A stretch of 64,000 bases of DNA from positions 1-64,000 of the forward strand of contig DATATB010000098.1 in NCBI GenBank assembly GCA_036268995.1, given 5' to 3'. The DNA comes from DATATB01 sp036268995 (GTDB lineage Bacteria > Planctomycetota > Planctomycetia > Pirellulales > PNKZ01). Position 1 is the first letter of the stretch, and every line of letters begins with the position of its first letter. The position numbers and the translations under genes were made by a program. Below, piece after piece: positions 32,035-39,997 of the stretch. The notes under the pieces were generated by a model that saw only the letters and a program-made list of their open reading frames with translations, made no database searches and was not told the DNA's origin.

Positions 32035-32934
32035 GTGGACGCGGCGCCTTCTTCGTCTTCCCCGTCGTTCTTGCTCCGCCACCAGTTTTTGATCCTGCGG
32101 CTGCATTCGCTCAGCGGATTGCTGCCAGTGGGCGCGTATATGGTGATCCATCTGATCACCAACGCCAGCGTCTTGGGCGGACCCGACACTTTCCAGCGCC
32201 AGGCCAACACGATCCATTCGCTGGGGCCGGCGCTGCCCTTCGTCGAGTGGACGTTCATCTTCCTGCCGCTGATTTTTCACGCGGTGGTGGGCGTGATCAT
32301 CATCCGCAGTGGCCTATCGAACACGTCGAGCTATCGGCTCGCCGGCAACTTCCGCTACATGCTCCAGCGGGCGACGGCGTGGATTGCCCTGTTCTTCATC
32401 TTCTACCACGTGTTTCAGATGCACGGCTGGATCCATGCCGGCTGGTGGACGCGGGCCATCCACAATTACGGCGCCCAGTTCAATGCCGATCTGGCCACCA
32501 GTTCCGCGGTTCGGGCACTAGCCAGCGTGCCGGTGCGGATCGCGTACGTCGTGGGCATTCTGGCCTGCGTGTATCACTTGGCCAACGGCTGCTGGACGAT
32601 GGGCATCACCTGGGGGCTGTGGACCACGCCTGCCGCGCAGCGCCGGGCGAACTGGTTGTGCGCGGCGATTGGCGTCATCGTGGCGGCCATCGGGCTGGGC
32701 GCGCTGGTGGGCATGACCACCACTGACGAAGGCACGGCACTGGCCAGCGAACGCGTGGCCTTGGAAGGCCGGCTGGCCGAGCTGGAACAGGTCAAGCAGG
32801 ATGGCGGTCTTGGCGTGGACGATAAGATTACTGAAGTCAAGCATTCGCTCGAGGCGGTACACGCCCGGCAGGACGAGCTGCGCAAGACCCCGGGTTCCGA
32901 GCCGGCCGCTCGGCAAGCGTCTCTCGAAAAATAG
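32035..32934 (+). CDS. sdhC: Succinate dehydrogenase cytochrome b subunit
   Basis: 299 residues. Five membrane helices are visible, with His residues in LRLHSLSG, YMVIHLITN, FHAVVGV, FYHVFQMHG and VYHLANG that can ligate two haems, as in Bacillus-type cytochrome b558. It anchors SdhAB and passes electrons to the quinone. Beyond the fifth helix is an extra ~70-residue charged, coiled-coil-like tail (ALASERVALEGRLAELEQ) not found in the Bacillus protein. GTG at 32035 is chosen because GAAAGGA lies 8 bases upstream; a GTG six codons earlier is possible. It is the first gene of sdhCAB. Confidence 0.92.
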   Translation: MDAAPSSSSPSFLLRHQFLILRLHSLSGLLPVGAYMVIHLITNASVLGGPDTFQRQANTIHSLGPALPFVEWTFIFLPLIFHAVVGVIIIRSGLSNTSSYRLAGNFRYMLQRATAWIALFFIFYHVFQMHGWIHAGWWTRAIHNYGAQFNADLATSSAVRALASVPVRIAYVVGILACVYHLANGCWTMGITWGLWTTPAAQRRANWLCAAIGVIVAAIGLGALVGMTTTDEGTALASERVALEGRLAELEQVKQDGGLGVDDKITEVKHSLEAVHARQDELRKTPGSEPAARQASLEK

Positions 32935-32947
32935 GTAGCATGCAGCC

Positions 32948-34963
32948 ATGGCGAAGCAACGTGTCATGATCGTCGGCGGCGGGCTGGCCGGGCTGGCGGC
33001 CGCCATGCGGTTGGCCGAAAGCGGCACCGACGTCGACCTGATGAGCCTCACTCCCGTCCGTCGCTCGCACAGCGTCTGCGCGCAGGGCGGCATCAACAGC
33101 GTGAACAACCTCACGCGGCAGCAGGGCGACAGCGAGTGGCTGCACTTTGACGACACGGTCTACGGCGGCGACTTTTTGCAGCATCAGCCGCCGGTCAAGG
33201 AAATGACCGACTGGGGTCCAAAAATCATCGACCTGATGGACCGGCTGGGCGTCCCTTTCAATCGCACGGAAGAGGGCTTTCGCGATCAGCGCCGCTTCGG
33301 CGGCACGCTGTTCAAGCGCACTGCTTTTGCCGGCGCCACCACCGGCCAGCAACTGCTCTACGCGCTGGACGAGCAGGTCCGCCGCTGGGAAGTGGCCGGC
33401 AAGGTCAAGAAGTACGAGTTCTGGGATTACCTGGGCCCCATCATCGACGGCTCGGGCGTTTGCCGCGGCTGCGTGGGCCAGGACCTGGTGAGCATGGAAA
33501 TCCGGGCCTTTCCGGCCGATGCCGTGGTGGTCGCCTCCGGCGGCTGCGGGCTGATCTATGGCCAATCGACCATGTCGATGGTCTGCACCGGCAGCGCGGC
33601 CAGCCGCACGTTCCGCGCGGGAGCCAAATACGCCAACGCCGAGTTCATCCAGGTGCACCCCACCGCGATTCCCGGCGCCGACAAGCTGCGGCTGATGAGC
33701 GAAAGCGCCCGCGGCGAAGGTGGCCGCGTGTGGGTTCCGCGCCGCCCGCAAGACACGCGGCCGGCTAATCAGATTCCCGAAGGCGAGCGTTATTATTTCC
33801 TCGAAGAGCGTTACCCGAAGTACGGCAACCTCGTGCCGCGCGATATCGCCACGCGCGAAATCTTCAACGTCTGCACGCAGGAGGGATTGAGCGTCGAGCG
33901 CGACCGCATGTGCGTGTATCTCGACCTGACGCACATCCCGCGCAAGGTGCTCGACGACAAGCTGGCGGGCATTCTCGAAATTTACGAAAAGTTCCAGGGC
34001 GTCGATCCGCGCGACGTGCCGATGAAGATTTTCCCCGCCGTGCACTACTCGATGGGCGGACTATGGGTCGACTACCAGCGCACGGCCGCCGGCGGCCTGC
34101 AGCTCGGCTCGCCCCGCAACCAGGCCACGAATATCCCCGGCCTGTACGCCATCGGCGAATGCGATTACCAGTACCACGGCGCCAACCGGCTGGGTGCCAA
34201 CTCGCTGTTGAGCTGCATTTTCAGCGGCCTGATCGTCGCTCCCGGCTTGCAGAACTGGATGAAATCGATTCCCGGCGGCACGGCGGCCGAGCAAGGCTCG
34301 GGACTGTTCGACGGTGCCCGCAAGAAACAGCAGCAGGCCCACGACGCCCTGCTGCGCCGCACCGGCGGTGGCGAAAATCCGTATCTGCTGCACCAGCAGC
34401 TCGGCCAAGTGATGACGCGCGCGGCAACCGTCGTGCGCCACAACGACGCGCTGCGCGAGGCTTACGAGCAAGTTAGCGAGCTGGCCGTGCGGGCCGAAAA
34501 ATGCTCGCTCTCCGACACGGGCAGTTGGACCAACCAGAACGTGGTGTTCACCAAGGCGCTGCGCGACATGTTTCCGCTGGCCAAGGCCATCGTGCTCGGC
34601 GCACTGGAGCGCGACGAATGCCGCGGGGCGCATTACAAGCCGGAGTTCGCCATGCCGGGCTTGGATGCCGTCGACCCGGGCGAGCATCGCCGCCAGGCCG
34701 AAGCCTGGTGCGACCGCTTCGAAGAAAACACGCGCAAATGGCTCAAGACCACGGTGGCCGTCTGCTCGGCCGAGGGCGATCCGCAATTGAGCTACGAGAA
34801 TGTCGACACGTCGCTGTTGCCGCCGCGCCCGCGGCTGTACGGTCTGGTGGGCGGCGAGGTGATCGAAGAAGTCTGGAAGCAGCGGCAAGCGGCCAGGCAA
34901 TCCGCGAGCCAAGGCAACGGCTCGACAGCCAAGCCCGCGTCCGAAGCCGCCGCCGCCAGTTGA
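32948..34963 (+). CDS. sdhA: Succinate dehydrogenase/fumarate reductase flavoprotein subunit
   Basis: 671 residues. The Rossmann FAD motif IVGGGLAGLAAAMR opens the protein. RRSHSVCAQGGIN contains the His that carries covalent FAD, and the active-site arginine region is GAKYANAEFIQVHPTA and SESARGEGG. NRLGANSLLSC is the late FAD-binding motif. It oxidises succinate to fumarate on the cytoplasmic face. Sequence style and gene order C-A-B match the Bacillus/epsilon-type enzyme. It is 13 bases after sdhC, so clearly one operon. The C-terminus has a short Ala/Ser-rich extension. Confidence 0.97.
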   Translation: MAKQRVMIVGGGLAGLAAAMRLAESGTDVDLMSLTPVRRSHSVCAQGGINSVNNLTRQQGDSEWLHFDDTVYGGDFLQHQPPVKEMTDWGPKIIDLMDRLGVPFNRTEEGFRDQRRFGGTLFKRTAFAGATTGQQLLYALDEQVRRWEVAGKVKKYEFWDYLGPIIDGSGVCRGCVGQDLVSMEIRAFPADAVVVASGGCGLIYGQSTMSMVCTGSAASRTFRAGAKYANAEFIQVHPTAIPGADKLRLMSESARGEGGRVWVPRRPQDTRPANQIPEGERYYFLEERYPKYGNLVPRDIATREIFNVCTQEGLSVERDRMCVYLDLTHIPRKVLDDKLAGILEIYEKFQGVDPRDVPMKIFPAVHYSMGGLWVDYQRTAAGGLQLGSPRNQATNIPGLYAIGECDYQYHGANRLGANSLLSCIFSGLIVAPGLQNWMKSIPGGTAAEQGSGLFDGARKKQQQAHDALLRRTGGGENPYLLHQQLGQVMTRAATVVRHNDALREAYEQVSELAVRAEKCSLSDTGSWTNQNVVFTKALRDMFPLAKAIVLGALERDECRGAHYKPEFAMPGLDAVDPGEHRRQAEAWCDRFEENTRKWLKTTVAVCSAEGDPQLSYENVDTSLLPPRPRLYGLVGGEVIEEVWKQRQAARQSASQGNGSTAKPASEAAAAS

Positions 34964-35012
34964 GCAGCGAAATTCCGATTCGTTTATCCCTGTAGCCAGT
35001 TATTGTGCAACG

Positions 35013-35882
35013 ATGAATCATACTCACGAGCACGAAGCAAACGGCGGTGACCACGCCGTCGCGCGCAACTTCGAGGTCCGCATCCTGCGGCAGGACGCGC
35101 CCGACGCGCCCAGCTACTGGGAGCGCCACCGGGTCGAGCGCGAAAACGACATGAACGTGATCAGCGTCTTGCAGCGCATCGCCGCCCGGGCCGAAACGGC
35201 CGACGGCCGCAAAGTGGCTCCCGTGGCCTGGGACTGCAATTGCCTGGAAGAAGTCTGCGGCGCGTGCACGATGGTGATCAACGGCCGGGTGCGGCAGGCG
35301 TGCTCGGCACTGGTCGATCGCTTGTTGGAAGACCAGCCCGAGGGGATCGAGCTGCGGCCGGCGAGCAAGTTTCCGGTGGTGCGCGATTTGGTGGTCGATC
35401 GCGCGCGGCTGTTTCGCGCGCTGGAGAAGATCAAGGCCTGGGTGCCGGTCGACGGCTATTACGACTTGGGTCCCGGGCCGCGCCAGAACCCCAGCCTGCA
35501 GCACGAGACGTATCCGCTGAGCCAGTGCATGAGTTGCGGCTGCTGCCTCGAGGCCTGCCCGCAATACGTAAAGATCGATCTCACGCGTCGCGACGACGAG
35601 ACCGAAGTCGAATTCGCCGCCCGCCGGCGGACCGCGTTCGACGAGGGCTTTATGGGCGCCCATTCCATCAGCCAGGTGATCCGCTTCAACAAGGACCCGA
35701 TCGGCGGCATGCACGCCGACGAGCGGCTGGCCGCCTTGACCGAGCCGGGCGGCATCCAGATGTGCGGCAACGCGCAGAACTGCGTGGCCGTCTGCCCCAA
35801 GGAAATTCCGCTTACGACGTCCATCGGCCGCGCCGGCCGCGCCGCCACCGTGTATTCCATCAAGCGGATCTTCGGGGCGTAA
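35013..35882 (+). CDS. sdhB: Succinate dehydrogenase iron-sulfur subunit
   Basis: 289 residues. The N-terminal ferredoxin domain binds the [2Fe-2S] cluster through C77, C82, C85 and C97 (CNCLEEVCGAC...ACSAL). The C-terminal domain carries CMSCGCCLEACPQ and MCGNAQNCVAVCPKE for the [4Fe-4S] and [3Fe-4S] clusters. It transfers electrons from SdhA to SdhC. A His-rich 15-residue head (MNHTHEHEANGGDH) precedes the conserved part. The gene follows sdhA after 49 bases. Confidence 0.96.
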   Translation: MNHTHEHEANGGDHAVARNFEVRILRQDAPDAPSYWERHRVERENDMNVISVLQRIAARAETADGRKVAPVAWDCNCLEEVCGACTMVINGRVRQACSALVDRLLEDQPEGIELRPASKFPVVRDLVVDRARLFRALEKIKAWVPVDGYYDLGPGPRQNPSLQHETYPLSQCMSCGCCLEACPQYVKIDLTRRDDETEVEFAARRRTAFDEGFMGAHSISQVIRFNKDPIGGMHADERLAALTEPGGIQMCGNAQNCVAVCPKEIPLTTSIGRAGRAATVYSIKRIFGA

Positions 35883-35929
35883 ACCCATAGCCGACGCGAC
35901 TCGCACGCCGGCAAACACCACACGAAGCA

Positions 35930-35997
35930 AAACCACGGATGGCACGGATCACACGGATTTTTTATCTGTGCTGTCAATGCTCCCCGTGGTCAACAGA
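35930..35997. repeat. Degenerate ACGGATTTCACGGAT-type inverted repeat
   Basis: The left arm AAAACCACGGATGGCACGGA and right arm CCCCGTGGTCAA pair imperfectly. It belongs to the same family as the better copy at 42516-42595 and lies between sdhB and the phosphatase gene. Confidence 0.55.
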
Positions 35998-36008
35998 ATT
36001 GGCGTCTT

Positions 36009-36716
36009 ATGCGACTATTGGCCATCGGCGATATCCACGGCTGTCTGGTGGCCTTCGACGCGCTGCTGGCGGCGATTGGCCCGACGACCGACGATTGGCT
36101 CGTCACGCTGGGCGACTACGTCGATCGCGGACCCGATTCGTGCGGCGTGATGGAGCGGCTGGTTGAGCTCGCTTCCGGCGGCCGGCTGATTGCCGTGCGC
36201 GGCAATCACGAGGAGATGATGCTCGACGCGCGGACCGACCCGATGATTTACGGCCAGTGGCTGCAATACGGCGGGCAGAACACGCTGGATAGCTACGCCC
36301 AGCACGGCTTCGACGGGACACTGAACGGAGTGCCAGCCGCGCATTGGAATTTCCTGGAGAACCAGTGCGTCGACTGGTTCGAATCGCCGAAACATTTTTT
36401 CGTACATGCCAACATCGATCCCAGGCGCGAACTGGCCAACCAGCCGATCAGCGTGCTGCGCTGGCAAAAGTTCGGCGATCCGCCGCCGCACCGCTCGGGC
36501 AAGACCATGATCTGCGGCCACACGTACCAGGAAAGCGGCTATCCGCGCAACCTGGGACACGCCGTGTGCATCGACACCTTCGTCTATGGCGACGGCTGGC
36601 TGACCGGTTTGGATGTCGCCACCGGGCAGTTCTGGCAGGCCAATCAACAGGGCCACTCGCGCACCGGCTCGCTGGCCGATCACCTGGAAAAACCCCTGCC
36701 TCAAAAGCCGCGCTAA
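36009..36716 (+). CDS. PP1/PP2A-type serine/threonine protein phosphatase
   Basis: 235 residues of the metallophosphoesterase fold with two metal ions. GDIHGC (residues 7-12), GDYVDRGPDS and GNHEEMM are the three signature motifs, and GHTYQESGYPR supplies the later His. This resembles lambda phosphatase and bacterial PrpA/PrpE enzymes that remove phosphate from Ser, Thr or Tyr. Its role may be to oppose Hanks-type kinases, which planctomycetes have in number, but none is in this window. It lies 126 bases after sdhB and ends at a strong terminator. Confidence 0.9.
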   Translation: MRLLAIGDIHGCLVAFDALLAAIGPTTDDWLVTLGDYVDRGPDSCGVMERLVELASGGRLIAVRGNHEEMMLDARTDPMIYGQWLQYGGQNTLDSYAQHGFDGTLNGVPAAHWNFLENQCVDWFESPKHFFVHANIDPRRELANQPISVLRWQKFGDPPPHRSGKTMICGHTYQESGYPRNLGHAVCIDTFVYGDGWLTGLDVATGQFWQANQQGHSRTGSLADHLEKPLPQKPR

Positions 36717-37044
36717 GCCGCGCTCACGCGCGACCCCCAAGCCCACGGACTGCGTTCCGTGGGGCTTTTCATCGTTCTCGCGCCGCTCTTTGCTAGCACT
36801 CGCAATTCCACACGCCGCGCATGGAAGACTTTGCCGATTTTTCCAATTGTTCCGTCGCGGGGAAGGTGAGTTGCATGGTTGTAACGATGACGAACTGGCC
36901 GGTCGTTGCCAGCTTCAAGACGAAGCCCTGATTATACTTGATCGCTGGCGAGGCCTTGTTAAAGTCGAATCTGAGAGACACGGACCGTATGGCCGGTGCC
37001 ACGGATTTTTTTTCAAGCGGCAGAGCAGCGGGGGTTTTCACACT
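36717..37044. other. Intergenic after the phosphatase
   Basis: 328 bases containing the terminator at 36740-36769 and otherwise no supported gene. The later part should carry the promoter of the hypothetical gene at 37045. Confidence 0.5.
36740..36769 (+). terminator. Rho-independent terminator of the phosphatase gene
   Basis: AGCCCACGGA and TTCCGTGGGGCT form a stem around the loop CTGCG and are followed by TTTTC. It stands 24 bases after the stop codon. Confidence 0.88.
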
Positions 37045-37614
37045 ATGTCCGAGAGCCATCTTCTGCATCCTGATGAGGTCGAGCACCTGTTGCGCAATGC
37101 GCAGCTTCGCGACGACTTGGAGCCGTTCTGCGACGAATCGCTCGACACGTTGAACCTGCGGCATGTGCCGACGCCCGTCGAGAATGAATTCCTGGCGAGC
37201 ATGCTCGCCTGGGAACGCGCGCCGGTGTTGCCGATCTCGAAGTGGTTCGATCCCGAGTTGTGCTTGAGCCCGCCCGAGGCGCTCGACGATCAGCAACTGC
37301 GGGCCGTGCTATGGTCGACGATTCGCAAGCTCTTCGAGCGGCGGATCGTGCTCGACTTCACGGACCATTTGTCCGACCGGCAGCTCTACTGCCTGATCTA
37401 TCGCGACATTCTGCCGTCGCCGGAAAAGAAGCTCGATCGCGGCGACAACTACTTGCACTGGGACTGCACCGGTCCCGGCGGCGACGCGGAAGTTTGGCTT
37501 CGCTATTACGCCGGCGAAGATGAGCGGCAAAACTGGCTGGAAACGGCCGACAGCCCGCTGCCGCCGCACGAAGACCCGCCGTATCCGCGGGCCCTGCCGC
37601 GCCGCCCGCTCTGA
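37045..37614 (+). CDS. Conserved hypothetical protein
   Basis: 189 residues, acidic, soluble, no signal peptide. Landmarks are RHVPTPVENEFLASMLAWE, PISKWFDPELCLSPPE, LYCLIYRDILPS and YLHWDCTGPGGDAEVWLRYY. The density of conserved-looking Trp, Pro and His in the second half suggests an enzyme or binding protein rather than a filler. I do not recognise a named family; similar proteins seem restricted to planctomycetes. A longer open frame overlapping the phosphatase gene is rejected. Tail-to-tail with the Tyr/Pro-rich secreted protein across a palindromic repeat. Confidence 0.75.
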   Translation: MSESHLLHPDEVEHLLRNAQLRDDLEPFCDESLDTLNLRHVPTPVENEFLASMLAWERAPVLPISKWFDPELCLSPPEALDDQQLRAVLWSTIRKLFERRIVLDFTDHLSDRQLYCLIYRDILPSPEKKLDRGDNYLHWDCTGPGGDAEVWLRYYAGEDERQNWLETADSPLPPHEDPPYPRALPRRPL

Positions 37615-37642
37615 CGAGCGCGGCGTCGTGAATTGGAATTAG

Positions 37643-37661
37643 CCGCCACATTCATGTGGCG
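37643..37661. repeat. Palindromic repeat CGCCACATTCATGTGGCG, copy 2
   Basis: CGCCACATTCATGTGGCG is a perfect palindrome around a TC centre in the 73-base tail-to-tail gap. It is a variant of the CGGCACATTCATGTGCCG family with compensatory changes in both arms (GGCAC to GCCAC), which suggests that the hairpin is what is conserved. Confidence 0.82.
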
Positions 37662-37687
37662 ATCGCGCCGCTCGACGCGGCCCGCGC

Positions 37688-38107
37688 CTAGTACGGGTAA
37701 TAATAATTGCCCGTCGGGTAGTTGTAGTAATTCGTCTGCGGAGCGACGAACGGAGCCGGGGCCGGCGGCTGGGCCGGAGCCAACAGGCTGGGCGCGGTGG
37801 TTGGCGGCGTCATGACGGTTTGCGCCGGCTGCTGAGTGACGACGACCGGCGGAGCCTGCATCACCACTGGCGGCGGCGCTTGGATCACGACCGGGGGCGG
37901 TGGCGGATAAGGGCGATAGCCATAGCCGTAATACGGCGGCGGATAGTAGCCCGGATAATAGCCATACGGTCCGTAGCCGTAGCCGCCATAAAATCCGGGC
38001 GTCAGATTCACGCCGAAAAAGAAGCGCGGCCCTCGGGCTTCGGCGGTCGCGGCGCACACTAGCGCCAAGCCCAAGGACATCAGTGCGACCCTTTGGAGCT
38101 TGCGCAT
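37688..38107 (-). CDS. Secreted Tyr/Gly/Pro-rich protein
   Basis: 139 residues. The signal peptide is MRKLQRVALMSLGLALVCAA with cleavage near TAEA. The mature chain has a GYGYGPYGYYPGYYPPPYYG stretch, a run of repeats of the form PPPVVxQAPP, and a C-terminal TNYYNYPTGNYYYPY. Low-complexity YGP proteins of this type are abundant in planctomycete secretomes and probably act at the cell surface. AAAGGA lies just before the ATG. Function unknown. Confidence 0.8.
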   Translation of the reverse strand: MRKLQRVALMSLGLALVCAATAEARGPRFFFGVNLTPGFYGGYGYGPYGYYPGYYPPPYYGYGYRPYPPPPPVVIQAPPPVVMQAPPVVVTQQPAQTVMTPPTTAPSLLAPAQPPAPAPFVAPQTNYYNYPTGNYYYPY

Positions 38108-38386
38108 GGCGAATCCTTTCGTGCGGCCGCCGGGGCCAGATGTTTGCATACGATCGGCGCGTATTGCTCGACGGGCGCGGCCGATCGGCACTCTAGGTAT
38201 CTCATCGGCACTTGGCGAGCAAGCCCTATTGCCCACCGAGCCGCATTCGCCCGGCAGCTAGCACCCGGTATGTAGCATGCAGGGGCGCGTTCCGCGTGGA
38301 CAAAGTGCTAGCTTGGTCGTAGCATGCCGACTGCCGATGCCGCATCTTCGAACCTCGAGCGCCAGGCCGCGAAGCAAGATGAAATC

Positions 38387-39094
38387 ATGACTGGATCCTA
38401 CCTGGGCCTTGCCGCGGAAGATTGGCAGGCGGTGGCGCTGAGCGTCGGCGTGTCGGCAGCCGCCGTGTTGCTGAGCCTGGCGCCGGGCGTGGCTTGTGCC
38501 TGGCTGCTGGCACGCAAATCGTTTCCCGGCAAAGCGCTGTTGGATACGCTCGTCAATCTGCCGCTCGTGCTTCCGCCGGTCGTGACCGGCCTCGTGCTGC
38601 TGTACGCCTTGGGCCGGCGCGGTTGGATCGGCGGCTGGCTGTATGAGTGGTTCGGCATCGAAATCGCGCTCACCTGGCGCGCGGCCGTGCTGGCCATCGC
38701 CGTGATGGGCTTTCCGCTGCTGGTGCGCTCGATCCGCCTGGCGCTGGCCAGCTACGATCCGCGTTTGTATCAGGCGGCCCGCTCGCTGGGCGCCAGTCCG
38801 CTCGACGCCTTTTGGAGCGTGAGCCTGCCGCTGGCGCGGCAGGGCGTGATTGCCGGCTGCATGTTGGCCTTTGCCCGCGGGCTCGGCGAGTTCGGGGCCA
38901 CGCTGATGTTTGCCGGCATTCGGCCGGAAACGCGTACGCTACCGATCCAGATCTACCTGCTGAACAACCGGCCCGGCGATGCCAACGAGGCTCGCATGTG
39001 GCACATCGTGGCCGCATCGGTGGCGATTTCGTTCGCCGCGCTGGCGATCAGCCAGTGGCTCGAGCGGCGAGCCATGCGCGCGGAATCGGCTTAG
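38387..39094 (+). CDS. modB: ABC transporter permease, molybdate (ModB) type
   Basis: 235 residues with five or six membrane helices. The EAA loop that docks on the ATPase reads YQAARSLGASPLDAFWSVSLP, and GLGEFGATLMFAGI is the hallmark of ModB/CysU permeases. A ModC ATPase and ModA binding protein should partner it, but neither is beside it: a hypothetical secreted protein gene lies upstream and a PepSY gene downstream. The start at 38387 is at the first helix; an ATG 21 codons upstream is possible. It is either an orphan gene or a fragment of a dispersed operon. Confidence 0.85.
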   Translation: MTGSYLGLAAEDWQAVALSVGVSAAAVLLSLAPGVACAWLLARKSFPGKALLDTLVNLPLVLPPVVTGLVLLYALGRRGWIGGWLYEWFGIEIALTWRAAVLAIAVMGFPLLVRSIRLALASYDPRLYQAARSLGASPLDAFWSVSLPLARQGVIAGCMLAFARGLGEFGATLMFAGIRPETRTLPIQIYLLNNRPGDANEARMWHIVAASVAISFAALAISQWLERRAMRAESA

Positions 39095-39335
39095 TCAGGC
39101 GATTGGCGCTGGCCTGATCGCGGCCGCACTGAGCGTTGGGCGTCCCGCCTGGAAGCATTTCTGCTTCGCCGAATCCGCCGCCTGGGCGATTTGCAACCTC
39201 GTTCGAGTACGGGCCTTCTCTTGCGACTACGGCAGCGCTATGAATTCTGACAGGTGCCCGGCGGTCGCGCAGCGGCTCGCGCCGGCTCGCCGAGCGGCAT
39301 TGGTATTTCGCCGGTCTTGCAAAAGGATGCTTGTT

Positions 39336-39881
39336 ATGAAAACCAAACTGATTGTCTGCCTCGTGGCAGCGGCCTTGGTCATTGCCGGCGGCCGTCGAGC
39401 GCTGGGCAAAGATGATCCCGAGCAGGTCCGCCAGGCACTCGAGCGGGCCACGATCAGTATCAGCGAAGCCGTCGAGCGGGCATTGGCCCGGATTCCGGAC
39501 AGCAAGGCGGTAGAAGCCAGCCTGGAAACCAGGCGCGACAATACGACATTCGAAATCGAAGTCGTGGCCGACGGCAAACATCGCATCGTGGAAGTCGATC
39601 CCACCGGTGGCGCGATCGAAAAGAAGGGCGGCGAAAGCATCGAAGAAAATCAGCAAGACGCCAATGAACAGGTCGAGAGCGCGATCAGCCGCGCCCCCGT
39701 GACGCTGGTACAGGCGGTCAAGGCGGCGCTCGAGCAGGATCCGCAGGCCAAGGCTTGTCGGGTCGAACCGAAAAAGCACGCGGGCAAGCTCGTCTTCTCA
39801 GTCGAATTGCTTGCACAGCGCAAGCTGATCACCGTTAACGTCGATGCCCAATCGTGCCAGATCGTGCCGCGCGGCGAGTAA
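39336..39881 (+). CDS. Secreted PepSY-like repeat protein
   Basis: 181 residues. A signal peptide (MKTKLIVCLVAAALVIAGG, cleavage near LGKDD) is followed by two copies of a ~75-residue alpha/beta unit. Unit one reads TISISEAVERALARIPDSKA...FEIEVVADGKHRIVEVDPTGG; unit two reads PVTLVQAVKAALEQDPQAKA...KLVFSVELLAQRKLITVNVDA. The pattern (helix, then strands ending in VxVD) is that of PepSY domains, which inhibit proteases or bind ligands in the envelope. AAAAGGA precedes the ATG. Tail-to-tail with the sulfatase gene across a long inverted repeat. Confidence 0.82.
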   Translation: MKTKLIVCLVAAALVIAGGRRALGKDDPEQVRQALERATISISEAVERALARIPDSKAVEASLETRRDNTTFEIEVVADGKHRIVEVDPTGGAIEKKGGESIEENQQDANEQVESAISRAPVTLVQAVKAALEQDPQAKACRVEPKKHAGKLVFSVELLAQRKLITVNVDAQSCQIVPRGE

Positions 39882-39900
39882 GCCCCGCGCGGGCTTACGA

Positions 39901-39994
39901 ACGAACGCAAAATAACTTCCCAATTTTCCCGCCCCCTCACCCGGTCTCTTCCGCAAGGGGCGAGGGGCTAGCGGAGAAGTTATTTTGCGTTCGT
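39901..39994. repeat. 19-base perfect inverted repeat with internal hairpin
   Basis: ACGAACGCAAAATAACTTC at 39901-39919 is exactly repeated in inverse at 39976-39994. The 56-base centre has its own GC-rich partial hairpin (CCCCTCAC...GAGGGG type). It fills the whole 116-base gap between the tail-to-tail PepSY and sulfatase genes and ends three bases before the sulfatase stop codon. It could terminate both transcripts. Confidence 0.88.
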
Positions 39995-39997
39995 TTC

